A DNA stretch of 64,000 bases from Setophaga petechia (lineage: Eukaryota > Chordata > Aves > Passeriformes > Parulidae): assembly GCA_024362935.1 (NCBI GenBank), contig JANCRA010000040.1, positions 4,216,001 to 4,280,000 of the forward strand, read 5' to 3'. The notes beneath the pieces were generated by a model. That model saw nothing but the letters and a program-made list of their open reading frames with translations, was not told where the DNA came from and ran no database searches. Both the position numbers and the translations under genes were made by a program. Positions 48,418-61,409 of this stretch are shown in pieces; the stretch's first letter is position 1, and each line of letters begins with the position of its first letter.

Positions 48418-50448
48418 AAACGAGAGCTCTTACCTTCACTGACAGCATTATAGCATTATATATATTGCAAGTAGTTTCTCTTATTTCTTCTGGCTTGGTA
48501 CCATCTCAGTTTTCCCATTTCTATCAGGTTTGCATGTCCTACTGCTCCTGTTCATTGTTTGTCTTCACAAATTGTCCTCTTTGCCATGCAAAGGTCCTTG
48601 ACTGGATGATCTTAATGAAGATCTCAACTCCCTCATAACCATAGACCCTGCATGTTATATAAATATTAAATAAACTATTTGGGTTTATGTGTATTAAGTG
48701 TATGTTTAACAGAGTAGTATGAAGCAACATGGCTTATGTATTTGGTACTGAGTTAAAAATGAGATCTGCTGTGTGCTTCAAGGAATTACAGTTTCAAAGT
48801 GTAATGCTACAGATACTTCTGAATCCCCACAGACCATCTTTAAATATTTTTCTGTTTAGATTTTTCTTGGTCTTACAGGACCTGTCAAAATGATGTAGTA
48901 TGTATTAGTCTTGCTGTTCCATAGACTTTAATACAATTCACATTACACACTATGTTCTGCTTTTGCTTTTAAAAAAAGAAAAACTTCATCAAAAGTACTT
49001 TAACAAGGTACTCCATACTAATTTTTTTTTCCCTGTTATTATAGACATTGCATCACTTCTTAATGGTTTATATTAACATCCTAATGCTATGTTCTCTGGA
49101 AATATACAAAAAAGAGAATATGTTTTTCTCTAAAATAGTCTGGTCTGATGGATACTACAAAAGTATTTTTTTAATTTAATGGACAGGCAATTTCTGAACT
49201 GGTTTCCTTTTATTATCATGGCTAGAAGCACATAATTAGAACCCCATAAACATTACTGGCATAAACGCTTTATTAAATTAGAGATAATTACGCTATTTTA
49301 TAAGGAATTAAAAACTCAAAATATTTTTTAAATCATATGATAAACGGTCTTAAATATGCAATAAATGCAAAAAACCCCAAAAAATGACAACAAAACCAGC
49401 CAATCAAACACAAACCCAAACCAAATTACACAAAAAAAATCTCTTATGCTTTACTTCTGATTTTAGAACTAGATATATTATGTGTAATTTATTTTACCCA
49501 TCTTTAGGTTTCCATTTCTGAAGAAGTTATATTAATAATTTGGAAAAAAATAATTTTAAGAATAAAATTCATCCACTTCAGTGGGAGATTAATTATACTC
49601 TTCACCTCAGATGTATTTATTTTCTTTCACTTGGAGTGATTTGCTTGATGTAGACACCTGCACTTGACTGTGTGGATCCCATCCTATGCCTTTGTACTTT
49701 AGGAGTGATGTGTTGTCAGTTCAAGTGTTTCTAATACTTTAATGTTACAGGGTATTCAGTGTTTATCATGAAATGCAGTTTTAAAAAGTCAGCACTTATC
49801 TATAATTCCCACATTGCAAGTAGCATTTACAGTCCCGTCAAAAAGCAAACAGAGATCTGAAGATGCTTTTAATGGTAGAACTTTGATCAAAGAAAATCAT
49901 AATGGAGAAAAGTTAGCAATTTCTCCTTTTGGAGTTCTTTAATAGTTTTAAATAAAAATAGAGAATTAACAATTTTTTTTTTCAGTTTATCCTTTAAATT
50001 TAGCCATCTATATTCTAACCATCTAATTTCTAACCCTGACTGTAAGAAATCCTTAGTCATAACTCTTCTTCAATGATTTTTTTTCTTATTTCCTCCCTAA
50101 AGTATTTGTAAGGTGAAAAAACATAATTTTGTATATTTCTCAGGTATTCATATAAGAGAGACAAGATTTGCCAATATGGGATCTGCCATTATCCGTAGGA
50201 AATTCACTGTGTGTTGTATGATATCACATTTCTGATTTGGAAACATTGTTTTTCTGTTCAAACTATTGTGTGCCAACTCGTTAGACTGTCTCAGTAATAG
50301 AACCTGCAACAAAAGACTTAGTCTATAGTTTGATTTCTGAATATTATTGCTAACATTTCATTTATACATTTGTATCTAAAATTATTAATGGACTTCACAA
50401 GTAAAAGTATTTGAATTTATTATTTCAGTTATCCATTCAGTTCAATTT
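48418..50448. other. Unique AT-rich non-coding DNA
   Basis: No gene recognised. There is an A/C-rich low-complexity stretch at 49367-49440. Just right of the LTR, 48598-48645 vaguely resembles a CR1 tail but is too diverged to call. Confidence 0.55.
49367..49440. repeat. A/C-rich low-complexity stretch
   Basis: Mostly A and C (CAAACCCAAACC-like words) without a fixed period. Confidence 0.7.
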
Positions 50449-50531
50449 GCAAGCAAAAGTAGATGAATTAAGCTGTAGGACACTGGGAGTAGCAAGCAAA
50501 AGTAGATGAATTAAGCTGTAGGACACTGGGA
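50449..50531. repeat. Perfect 40-bp tandem duplication
   Basis: The 40-bp unit starting GCAAGCAAAAGTAGATGAAT and ending GTAGGACACTGGGA occurs at 50449-50488 and again, without a difference, at 50492-50531. A GTA spacer separates them (period 43 bp). The complete identity suggests a recent replication-slippage or repair event. Confidence 0.97.
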
Positions 50532-53500
50532 TATATTTTCCCTATTTGGTGGGTTTTTTTAATGTTTTATTAACTGGTAATTAGCTACAGCTTATTGTTC
50601 TTTGAAAGTCATTAATTTGAAGGTGAAATCTGGGACATACGTAAGTTGGGGGAAGACTGAAGTGAAGAGTATTTTCAGTCTACACTGGAAGAAAAAATTA
50701 CTTTTAGAAAAGTGGCAATATGCCAGCTTCACTGATAATGATGGGTAATTAACTTCAACAGCAGGCTGCACACCTGCTTCAGAAAGTCTAAGGGTGTAAA
50801 TCATTATCCCCTAACTCCCAAGATTTTAATTTTAATTTTCTTATTTGGGACCCCAAACTCAGCACCACAGGCTGAGCAGTACTATACCTTAAAGGACTAG
50901 AGTTCTACCATTTCTTTGAGAGAGGAAAACATCCCACTGTGGGATGAGGCCGGACTTTTCCCGTCATGAAGATTAAGCATGCATTTCTTCTCAGTATGGA
51001 AGATATATTTATTTATTTTTCCCTGGAGACTAATGGAGTTTAACACATTTTCTTGTGAAAAATTTCAAGATTATCCCAATATTACAAATGATGAAGCTGA
51101 AGCAGAGAGAGACTAATGGATTTTCCTGTTATTGGAATTAACAACGTATGCTAGTCATTATTTCAGTGTTCAAATGCTGTTCTTAGACTGTATTTAATTT
51201 TTTTTTACAAGAACCATTGATGTTGAAAATTTTAAAAAAAGCATGAAAATTTCAAAAAGGCAATACTAGGAAAATATTGGTAGTAGTAGTAGTACTGGGT
51301 AATTTTAAAGAAAATTTCAAAACTACAATGGAGTTTATTGCACTTTATCTTTTTTTTAATTCCTGCAGTAAATAAATTTGCTGTCTTTCATGCTGTTTCT
51401 TACACATACAAAAACAGTTTAGCAACACAGAGCTGGCATCTTTCCTACCAAAAATGGAAAAGTAAAGCAGAAAAGCCTCAGTGTGGTGTGACTAATATTA
51501 GAAACTTTGAAAAAATTCTAGTTTCTTACTCATAGGGCTGAGTTATTTCTCCCTTGTTGTATTGATTTTGTTCCTTTTTCAAACTGCTAAATCAAAAGTC
51601 ACTAAAAGTACGGTTATTTATCACTAACAGTGACCTTTGGTCTCCTTAAGGTCCTTGGATTTTCAAATAATTGAATATCAAGAAGTTCATTAATATTTTA
51701 ATGACCATTTATGCTGCTTCATCTCTAAAATTAGCTAAGTAAGGTTTACCCATCGTGAAAAAAGTCTTAGAGTTTGAGGAAAAAGAGGTGTATACTTAGG
51801 TAAGAAAACAGTATATATGGAGTTAAACATATTTTATTTTTTATTAAACAGTCCAGGTTATTTTGTCTTTGTAAACCAGCAATGTTATTTCACTATGACA
51901 TTAAGAAAGTGCAACACATAGTGATGCTAATTTAATATGACTTAAATACTTGAATTATTCAATAAAATACTTCATTATTAAATAAAAACTTGTATTAAAA
52001 AATTGAAGGCCAGCTATAAGGGTAATTTTAAAGCATCAGCACCTAGTATACACCTATTTAAAATTAATTAAATGTAGGAGAATATTTGTTGACTGAATAA
52101 AATTTTAGACAGTACTTTATTGATGCCCATAAGTATTGATAATAGACATCTCAATAAATGTTTAATCACATTTGTAGTCAACGTAACATTTTTAATAATT
52201 AGGATGATGTTAGCCTGATAAGAAAGGCTTTCTCACAGCAATTCTACTTTTGAAAAAGTAAATGGATTTAAAACAAAAATTACATGACTTAAATATGTAG
52301 TTGCTTCCTCTAGAGTTAAAAATTGCTGCTTTTGTTTTGTAATTGGTAGTGGCAGAAAAATGCACGAAGTAATAGAATTTTGTCTTGTTTACTGTATGAG
52401 CTCACTTTCAATGACATTTTCACTTCTCCAATTTTTTTATTAGAACTTTAAATTCAGATTGGTTACTTGCAGAGAGATCGTTTGGAGAACATGTGTGTCT
52501 CTGGAAAAGCACTTTCTGAACTGCATTCTTCCACAACTTTCTACAGCATTCATCACTGAATCACACACCAAACGCACTTATTCTGCACAGTAGAAATTTA
52601 ATGAAATGATCTAGACTTAAAAATACCATTTTTTCACTATATATTGCATAATTCACAAATAAAAGTAATCAATAAACTTCTTACAAAGCACTGAATTCCT
52701 GAGAATGGTTATGGATCTTTAGGTTTCAATCATAATAAAATAATAGGAAAAAACAGCTTTTTTAGAAATGCTTCTACACAGCATCAGAGGCACTTTTTGC
52801 ATAATTCATAACAAAAAATCTACGCCAACTTTTCAGTGCAAAAATAATGGTAATTATTTTGGCGCTTTCTTAAAAAAAGCTTTGTTTTTTAAAACATGAC
52901 ATAATTCAATATATAACACTTGAACTAAGCAAAACCTCTTATTATCTGAATGAATACTTAAGTGTCGTCCTGGATTCCTTGAATTATCTGCTCTAAGTAG
53001 TCTTGAAAAAGCACATTTTCTTACACTCCTCATTTGACCTGTCCCCCACACAGGAAAGAATACATAGTTAACTTAAAGTTATTACTTCTGTACTGTATAA
53101 AATGTGCAGCCTAAAGACTCTCATAGTCCTGAGGTCTGCTTTTGAGCTTGTGAATGCCAGCAGGGACATTTTCATGTTTTCTCAGGTGAGACCACTCCTT
53201 TCTCTTCCATCTGAAGCTCTTTTGACTTCTTCAATATGCCTCCATTGAGATATGCCACACAAGGAACACTTACTTATTTTTAAAGGGAGGTGTATTTCTT
53301 TTTCACTCACTTCCATGGGTATCATGGGTTGTACTAGAAGTTGTCTTTACTCCTACTGCTGTATCAATGAGCTTCAGTTTCTGAAGTTTAAGCTCTGCAA
53401 CAATACAAAAGTCCTTTCTGTACTCCTTCCCACAAATCATCCTACCCTGAGATATGAACATTTCATTGTACAGCAAGTTCCTTCCGAGATAAGGATGATG

Positions 53501-54245
53501 TTTTAATAAATATCCTTGGAATCAGCTCTCCTAAAGGGAAAATAAAAGGGAAAAAAAATGCATGTAACTTTCTTAGACACATGGGACACTTCTTCAAAAG
53601 ATCTATTGGAGATCTTAAATCAGAAAATTTACACTGAAAATAGGCTGTGTTTTTGATATAATTTTACAGGGAGTGGAAAGGTGAGACAGATTTTATGCTT
53701 GTATAATTTTTTTTTTAATACCTATAAGTTTAAATCTTTTTTCCCAGATTTTCCATTTTACCCACAACCAATATTGTAGTGCAGCTCAAGCACAAGTGCT
53801 AGGTAATACAAATACAACAGGCATACAATTAGGTGATAACGTCTCTTGAGGCACCTCTTTGATCTTTATTTTTTCTTATTTCTATAATTTATACTAGGAA
53901 GCTTAACAAAGATTCCTAAAATACTGTGTGTTATTGCTAAGCATATGACCTTTACAAGAATATATAGTTTCTCATTTTATCTATTTCCTCTGAATTTTGA
54001 GAACATTTTACATTTATGCAAATTGCTTTGCACTTGGATTATTTATTGTGTCTAATATTAAGATTTTCACTCATCTCATACGTGTTTTGACCAAGTAATA
54101 CAAAAACTTAAGTGGTGCAAGCACAGGAAAGGTTCCCCTTAAAAGAGATTTAAACGTTTTTTAAAGACCATGTTAAGCAAATTCATTATCAGAGTATTTT
54201 CTACTGTTTAAAAAATACAGCTACATCTCCTTGGGTTAGATGTAG
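50532..54245. other. Unique AT-rich non-coding DNA
   Basis: No gene recognised. It includes a short (TAG)n run at 51279-51293 and very AT-rich parts at 51830-52200. The frame at 53252-53506 (84 codons) has no known domain. Confidence 0.6.
51279..51293. repeat. (TAG)n microsatellite
   Basis: About five TAG units, ending in AGTAC. Confidence 0.85.
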
Positions 54246-54545
54246 AGAAACTGCAGTGTGCCCCTGCTGGAAGTAAAAATGGTGTGGAGATTTAAGGCAC
54301 AGCCCACAAAGGAACAAAGCAGAGAAATAATTTGTCCGTTATTTCTGGGTTTATTATTTATTTTATCACCATTTTAGCTCTTTCTGCCAGGATGGACAAA
54401 GAAAGAGAAGTCACAGAGACCGCTGAGCTCCTCCAAGCTCTGTGATAGTAGATGTCCACACAGAACACCAATAAAGCCTGCAAACATGCACTGACAGGAA
54501 AAAAAAAAAAAAAAAACAAAACAAAACAAAACAAGAAACTGAAGT
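54246..54545 (+). mobile_element. Possible small poly(A) retrocopy with target-site duplication
   Basis: AGAAACTGCAGT (54246-54257) and AGAAACTGAAGT (54534-54545) match at 11 of 12 positions. They flank a 276-bp segment that ends in a poly(A) signal (AATAAA, 54470-54475), 23 bp, then A18 followed by (CAAAA)n at 54499-54533. Poly(A) signal, short gap, A-tract and flanking duplication are the marks of an mRNA or short RNA copied into the genome. The body (54258-54498) is GC-richer than its flanks, but I do not recognise a gene in it. The alternative is an expanded A-rich microsatellite with a chance match of flanks. Confidence 0.35.
54499..54533. repeat. A18 tract followed by (CAAAA)n
   Basis: Eighteen A residues and then about four ACAAA-type units. 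Such tails arise at the A-rich end of retrotransposed copies and then expand. Confidence 0.9.
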
Positions 54546-56343
54546 CAAACACTGCTTGTTTTCTCCTCTGTGCTTTTGTCATAAACTTTGTCAGATAATT
54601 CTTCTCACTACACAGGAAGGTTTTTGAAGCAAAACAACACAGAATTCCCAGGCCAGTGTGAAGGAGAGTCACTTTATTGCAGAAACCTGGTCTTTGTAAG
54701 CAGTTAGCCAATTATCAGTTACATAGTTTTAAAACATAACAAACATAATCCAACCAACCACTATAAACCACAATGTGAACACATAATGGTTATATAATTT
54801 GTTTTTTCTACCTCAAATTCAGCTGAGTTACTTTCTTATAGTCCTTTTCTGCTTAGCCAAACTAGCAAGTCTGAGCCATGATTCTACAAGGGTAACAAGG
54901 CCCTTATTCTATAAGGCTTTACCTATATGCAACAGGAAGGAACCATATTGATTCCTATTTTTTCATTGTCGTGTTATTGAAAAAAAAGAAATTTTTGTGA
55001 GTAAAACAGTGTGATTTCCAAAAGATTGTGGATATTCACAAGCTGCAGTAACACTGTCTTTTGCTGCGTCTTTCTGGTGAATGATGAAGTGTCTGACTTT
55101 ATCATACTAGCTTACAAACTTGGCCCTGGGAACATTCAAAATGCTACAGTGCTCAATAGTCCAAAAAGCAGAATTCTAGCTCTATACAGCACTGTTGAAC
55201 TTCTAAAATCATCGATTTCTGAATCTAGCCAAGGAAAAGAAGTATGTATGCATGTGATCAGGCCCAGATGAATTATCTCACTTAGCTTTCCAACCACAGG
55301 ATCAAACATGAAAAATTTTCTTATTTGTCTTTGTTTAATCATATTTGAAGAATAAAAACCCTGAAAAATATGCATAAGAAAACCAGTATTTGTTTGCAGA
55401 AGTATTCCAAGACAAAAAGAGAAGTTTCATTGCTCAAAGAAACCTTTTGCTGAGCACTAACTAGAGATGGTGTACAGTATGCCACTCCTTTCTTTAATAA
55501 CCAGGAATTTCTGACAGTGACATTTTGCATTTTGAAATCTGATTATAAAATACTTACTTATAATTATTTCAGAGCAGATTTGTATGAAAAAGAAATTGAA
55601 AGTTTTAAAAGCAGTTTTGAACACAACATACTGCAATAAGCTACAATTTTAAAATATAGAACTTTGAAGAATTAAGACATCATCTCTTTCTAATCATGTG
55701 AATTTTGTATGCGTACAGTATGACTGATTGTTTAAAGCATACCAGAGTTCAGACAAAAATATCTCAAACCTTTTTTCTTTGACCCTTGTGCTTTAGGACT
55801 GACCTGAACAGCTCAAGTTTGTGGGGTTTTTTTGGTTTGTTTTTTTTTTTTTTTTTGCTAGGCATGTCGTATATCTGCTATCTGATCTTCAACCACAATT
55901 TCTCTGCTTTCACTAAATTAAGTTTAGCAGTGATTTGGGTAAATTTCTACACTGACCTATAATATTAGATATTAGATATGACATCAAGTGCAGCCAGGTT
56001 TCATGAAGACCAACCCAACTTTCTCTATTCTACCTGCTGGTAAATCCTTGTAAGCCTAGTGCAGGAATATTGACCCATGAAGAAAATACAAATTAATTAA
56101 GTATTTCCCACTTATATGAGATTTATTTTGCAGATTCTTAGTCAAAATATAAAATTAAGATTTTGAACACAGGAGAGTAACAGTAAAAAGACAGTAGTCG
56201 AGAAGAGTTATTAGAGAATAACACATCTTTCTTTGGAATAAATTATATTTTGGAACTTTACCTGCATAAAAATATTAGAATGTAACTTGAAAGACAAACA
56301 TGGCTCCTCAGTATTGAATATCCAGCCTGCTTGCATGCAATTT
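54546..56343. other. Unique AT-rich non-coding DNA
   Basis: No gene recognised. A T/G-rich stretch ending in a 17-T run lies at 55818-55856. Frames at 55011-55530 overlap on both strands and are not gene-like. Confidence 0.6.
55818..55856. repeat. T/G-rich stretch with T17 run
   Basis: GTTTGTGGGG is followed by T-rich sequence and an uninterrupted T17. No poly(A) signal precedes it when read on the minus strand, so it is not clearly a retrocopy tail. Confidence 0.8.
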
Positions 56344-56585
56344 CATAGAATTATAGAACAATTTGGGTTGCAAGGGACCTTAAAGATCATCTAATTTCAG
56401 TCTTTCTGCTTGGCACCATCTGATAGACTGGTTTGATCAGAGTTCCATACAACCCAACCTTAAACATTTCCAGGGATGGGGCATCCATGACTTCTCTGGG
56501 TAACTTGTTTCAGTGTCCCACCACCCTCACAGTGAAGAATTTCTTCCTAACAGCTACTTTCCAGTTTAAAGCTCTTCCCCATTTT
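56344..56585 (-). mobile_element. CR1 LINE 3' end, minus strand
   Basis: The tail CATAGAATTATAGAA is followed by GCAAGGGACCTTAAAGATCA, a diverged middle, and then CATTTCCAGGGATGGGGCAT, CCCACCACCCTCACAGTGAA and GAATTTCTTCCTAACAG. It stops near TTTAAAGCTCTTCCCC. It is about 240 bp, 5'-truncated and non-coding. Confidence 0.92.
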
Positions 56586-58862
56586 TCATTTTTATTGAAA
56601 AATTTATAAAAATATTATTACATACAGAAGAATTGCAAATAAAAGATAAATGCTCAAAATATTTTCTTCATAGATTACTAGCAGATTAATTTCATATTTT
56701 TAAAATAGCTACTGATCAGTTTTAAACTGTCAGTGAGGAAATTATCACTTGATGAACAGTTGTAATAATTTTAAAATCATGATCTTTTAAACTTCCATAT
56801 CCCTTTACTTGCCTGCCTAGTCAAAATATGCTTTTTGACATAATCAGTGCTCTGAAAATAGTTATGAAATATTTTATTTTATGGAAAGTTTCTACTCTGA
56901 AGTGCCAGTCTTTTGTCAAATTTACATGAGGAATATCCTTTCAGGCTGATAAAACCTCTCTGCAAGGCTGCCCATCTCTGTGTGATGTTTCCAATACAGA
57001 GGGCTATACTTAGACAAAAAACCAATACATCTTTTTCTTCCTGCCCTAACATTTTGACATTAGTCCTGGCTTATGCTGCTCAACTGTCATCACATTGTGC
57101 TTCAGAGACAATCTCCATTCAGCACTTTCAAAATGTGATTTTCATTGCATTTTTCAGAAATGCTACAGAATATTCTTATATGAAGGAAATTATTATAAAA
57201 GGTAAAATATTTCTAACACGGAGACAGACCACCTGAATCAAGACCTAAAAATCAAGCATGACATAAATCCACCAAAGGACAACTGCTTTGTATTATGAGC
57301 TGGCATAGAGAACCTGGGGTTTATATTGCCTCTTACATTTCTTCTTTTAGTAAGACTTACAATACAGAAATTCCCATTTCAGTGTGACCAGAAGAGCTGG
57401 TTGAGATAAACAAGTGTTCAGACTGTTCACTGCATTTGGGTTCTCCTCAGTTTGTGTTGTATGCACGTATAAACATGAGAGCTGCTACTCTTGGGAGCAT
57501 AATTCTCCTTTCTCAGAGAGCTTAGACTGTGCCCCACAGTACTGGCCAATTTCAACTCCAGTTGAGCTTTGGACACACAAGTTTCCCCCTTACGGCAGCA
57601 AGCAAGCTGTATATCTTTCAATAATACTCCTAAAAAAGAGTAAAAAAATACAAAATTAAATGATTGAAAGTCACAAAAGCTAGAAGAAATATATTTTCCT
57701 TAAGTGTGAATAAATGCTATTGATTGCAATGGATTACTCTCTCTGTATGCCCTTAAAAGATTCCCCCCATCATACATTTCTTCTATTTAATGTCATACCT
57801 TATGATTTGTATCTATGAAATAATGAGTCATCTGCCTGAGATATTCTTTTCTATTAAACCTAATTTTAAATATGGGTGTGTCTTTAAAATGAACCATATT
57901 ACAGAATTTTATTTTGAAGCAACTCTGGGGTGCCTATTGTAAGATTAGAGTTAGTGAGAGAAATTGGTTATAATGCTAATTCAGCTGATGTTAGAAGGAC
58001 CACTTCAATGTAGGAGGATCCCTACAGAGGGCAGAAAATGACTGTGTGGCTGGATCTGTGCAACATATACAAAGATACCAGGAGATTATAAAGCAGTAAC
58101 ATGGCTGAAGACTGGTGTCCTTTTAAATAACAAAGGGTGCAGTCACCCAAAGAGTTTTATCAAAAATCATTCAGGGACAACCAAGCTTTGTTTCACTGAC
58201 TTAAAAAAGGATTTGCATTTGCATCAGCAAACACTATTACTTGGCCTTCTAATTACAAAGTCTATTTTCAGTTTACACAATGGGATTACTGCTTGCTAGT
58301 GAAAGGTCAATTTCTGTCCTTTGGATGAGAAATTGGAACCTATTTGAAAAAGTTGGATGTATTTCATTTTTTCAACAGCATCTTGGTATCTAGTATTTTA
58401 TCAAGCAAATGACATATTAAAACTTCAAAACTTTTATGCATCCAGCAAAAGAAATGTAATTTTTGTTAATTCTGTGTGTGCCATCAAGATCTCATAATTG
58501 TACTAGGGAAACAGGGCTGCTAGGCAATGGATCTCTCAGAAAGTTTTCTGAGTAGTTTGTCTACTTATGACAGCTAAAATAGTCTACAATGACTTCAGTA
58601 CTATTTGTTTGACTTTATACTGCAGAGGTGAATGTGTCATAAGGTGCCTCTGGTTCTGATTTTGGAAGCTAAGAGAAGTAAATTGCTTCCTTTCTCTTTT
58701 CCTAGAACTGTAAAAAATTTGTGCTCAAAAATAAGCACAACTAATCTTTATTTTAGTGGGGGGGTTTTTGTATGTTTATTTTGAAGGTAGTTGATTAAAA
58801 AACACTAGAGACAAGTGCAACTACTATTGATGCCTCAGGTTTTAACTTTTATATTTTTAGTA
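56586..58862. other. Unique AT-rich non-coding DNA
   Basis: No gene recognised. The 107-codon frame at 56913-57236 is the longest plus-strand frame here, but it has no recognisable domain, no splice context and no codon bias I can see. Confidence 0.55.
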
Positions 58863-59269
58863 TGTAGTTCTGAGCTTCATATTAGGGGATAATAAGCTCT
58901 CTTCACAGAGTAGGAAGACAAAACAATTCCTTCTCTAGCTGGGGACCAAGGACAAATGATCCAAACTTCAGGCCCAAGAGTATAACAACAGTGGACTGAA
59001 GATAGAAAAATAAGAAGGATGAGACTTCATGGGCTAAAACTATCATTGGACAATTAGCTCCAATATTCTAATGGACCAAAACTTTCAAAAGTGTGAGACC
59101 TTGTGAGCAGTCGTCCATTTTTGTGACCATTTGGGGTTCATCTTGGGTGTATCCCTGCCTGGGCTCTTGTACTGCCCAAGGTGTATCAGCTGAAGCCTTC
59201 TAATAAATACCTACTTTATTCTTTTGTTCCGTCCAGTCCCTGTTCTAGGTCAGCCTTCACAAGGCATCA
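58863..59269 (+). mobile_element. Third solo-type LTR (different ERV family)
   Basis: U3 includes GGGGACCAAGGACAAATGAT, CAACAGTGGACTGAAGATAG and GGATGAGACTTCATGGGC. A degenerate TATA position (TTTCAAAAG, near 59085) precedes GTGTGAGACCTTGTGAGCAG. R carries TGCCTGGGCTCTTGTACTGC and AATAAA at 59202-59207. U5 ends near GGCATCA (59269). The wording differs from the other two LTRs, so this is a separate family, reminiscent of gamma-like (ERV1) bird LTRs; that assignment is from memory. No viral genes flank it. The 5' edge is uncertain by tens of bases and no target duplication was found. Confidence 0.78.
59202..59207 (+). terminator. LTR poly(A) signal
   Basis: AATAAA in the R region of the third LTR, followed by a T-rich GU-type stretch (TTTATTCTTTTGTTCC), a good polyadenylation context. 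Confidence 0.7.
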
Positions 59270-60070
59270 AGATGTGAAAATTGCATTGTATGGGCATATA
59301 GAATAATGTAGTAGCATGTGGCTACAATGACGAGATCATATCTTAAAATCAGATTACAGCCTCCTCAGAAGAGGAGAGCTCCACAGAATAATAAGTTTTT
59401 CTAATTGGAAAATATACTGCTGTTTGAGACATTGAGCAAAATACTGTTTTATAAAGTGGGTTGACAAAGAAAAAGTGCAAAAAACTCTTCATAAACTGTC
59501 GATTTTTGCAGTTACTAGAGGACACTTTAGTGACTTCATGTGATTAGCAGTTAGGCATTATAATGTGCATGCTCTTACACTGTCATTATCTCACAAAACC
59601 ATATATTTATATTACTTACATATAAGATGGAAATTTAGAAAAATATAGTCAGTAATGTTCTTTATGTCAGATAAATATTTGCTTATTTGTATTATATTTT
59701 CATTTATTTATGTTGCTAAAATAAAATAACACCAGTACCTAATTAGAGTTTTCAAAATGTTCCTTGAAGACAGCATGTTTCAAATTTCTACAGCTTATCT
59801 TTATGGGTATGAAGGCTTTCTAGTCCTTGGTGGCTGTAGATCCCTCGTTGCTATGCAGAGAATCTTATGAGCCCAGGAGACTCAGAAACACATTGACATG
59901 AATCAGACTCTTGCAATTCAGTGCCATAACCCTGCAGTCTCTTACATGACCTACAGGCAGAATAAAAGTTTCTACTTTTTGAAAGCTCTGAAGATGTTTA
60001 GAAATCCACAGCACACACACATGATTTCCACCAGGTGGAAGCCACTTCTTCAAAAAGAAGGTAGTGTTTG

Positions 60071-60107
60071 TAAACACTCAATTAGTAAAATAAACACTCA
60101 ATTAGTA
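60071..60107. repeat. 17-bp tandem direct repeat
   Basis: TAAACACTCAATTAGTA occurs at 60071-60087 and 60091-60107 (period 20 bp, AAA spacer), without a difference. Confidence 0.95.
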
Positions 60108-61390
60108 CTCATTGGATGTGGATTTAATATACTCCACCACCCTCTGTAAAGTCCTGTACCATGGATTTTTGTATTATATACATATACAGTAGTTATTTGA
60201 GATTTGATAATTTTGATCTTTTCATCAAGTATGTGTCTAAGTGTAGTAAATGTTTTTATAGTTTCTCATTTGGGAAAGAATAGGTTTAAGCATTTCTTGA
60301 AAATTTTATTTTAAGATGAGATACCTGACTCTGTCTGTGAAAAGCAATCTGAGATTGAATCCAAGCTGTAAGTTCACTATGGTAATATTCAGACAATTAG
60401 TGTTTAAAATGCATAGTGAGTATTTGTTGATCAGATTCAGAATTTGAACCTCAATCTTCCCAATCACAGAGCTGCTTCCTAAAAACCAAATAGATTATAA
60501 GTTAACTCTCACTCAGGAGTCTAGATGTTCCCATTACTTCTTCCATCTCTGTAAATAACAAAATATTAATTGAGGCAGGGTCTTTAACCTATAATTTTTA
60601 TAGCACAAGGGAATGCTCTCTATTCTAGAATCAGTCTTTCTTTTATCAATCTAAAGATTGATCTGAAAATTAAAAAGAGCAGGGGCATGAACAGGTATCT
60701 CACATATATTAGGTGAATGCCAAGTATAGCCAACCTTCTGGGTATTCTAGGATGCTTTTCACTCCAATGGTATCAGTATTTAAGAAGTTATTTCAAAAAA
60801 ACTTTCCCAATTGATATGTCAATGTATTTTTTTTGGCTTTGGTAAATAGGTATCCTAATTAAGCAATACTTAAAAGAATATTATTTAAAAACTCCAGAAT
60901 AAACAGGCAAATTCTGGGTGAAAGCTGAGCAGTATGACACAAAAGGATACTCTTTTTCTTCTAGATGGAAACTGTTATATCCTTAGGAACATTTTCTGCA
61001 GAAAAACTGACCTCAGGTTTTTATGAACAGCTCCTTAAAGATGACTACCCTACCTGCTACAATTCATATACTGAAAGGGAGAATTTTCAGATTTATTTAC
61101 TTCAGACTATTTTTTTTTTTTTATTTTATCTTTTCAAACTTGGACCTTTATTGCCACAGCAAGTTCATAAAGCAAGTGCATAAGCATCCAAAACCTAACT
61201 TGCAGGAACAGTCCAGAGGAAATGAAAAAACATGTCCTGTAATCTATTGGGTTATCAGTCTTCATGACCATTGGTATTATTGGCAAACACACAATTTACT
61301 AAATCATGAGAAATCTGGATTACTATAGAGAGAATTGAAGACCTACAGGATAACTGTAAAAGACAGTCTCAGATTATATTTGAACAGTGT

Positions 61391-61409
61391 AAAAAAAAAA
61401 AAAAAAAAA
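61391..61409. repeat. A19 homopolymer
   Basis: Nineteen A residues. No AATAAA lies within 40 bp upstream, so there is no support for a retrocopy tail. Confidence 0.95.

Noticed and set aside
48282..48638. 118-codon plus-strand frame
   Set aside because: It begins inside the R/U5 part of the second LTR and runs into unique AT-rich DNA; no domain or splice support.
48598..48645. Possible CR1 tail (GACTGGATGATCTTAATGAA)
   Set aside because: The match is short and diverged, and there is no CR1 sequence upstream of it.
54358..54711. 117-codon minus-strand frame with a poly-Phe stretch
   Set aside because: It crosses the A18/(CAAAA)n tract, which gives the Phe and Leu runs; no family resemblance.
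61391..61409. A19 run as a retrocopy tail
   Set aside because: No poly(A) signal just upstream and no flanking direct repeat found.
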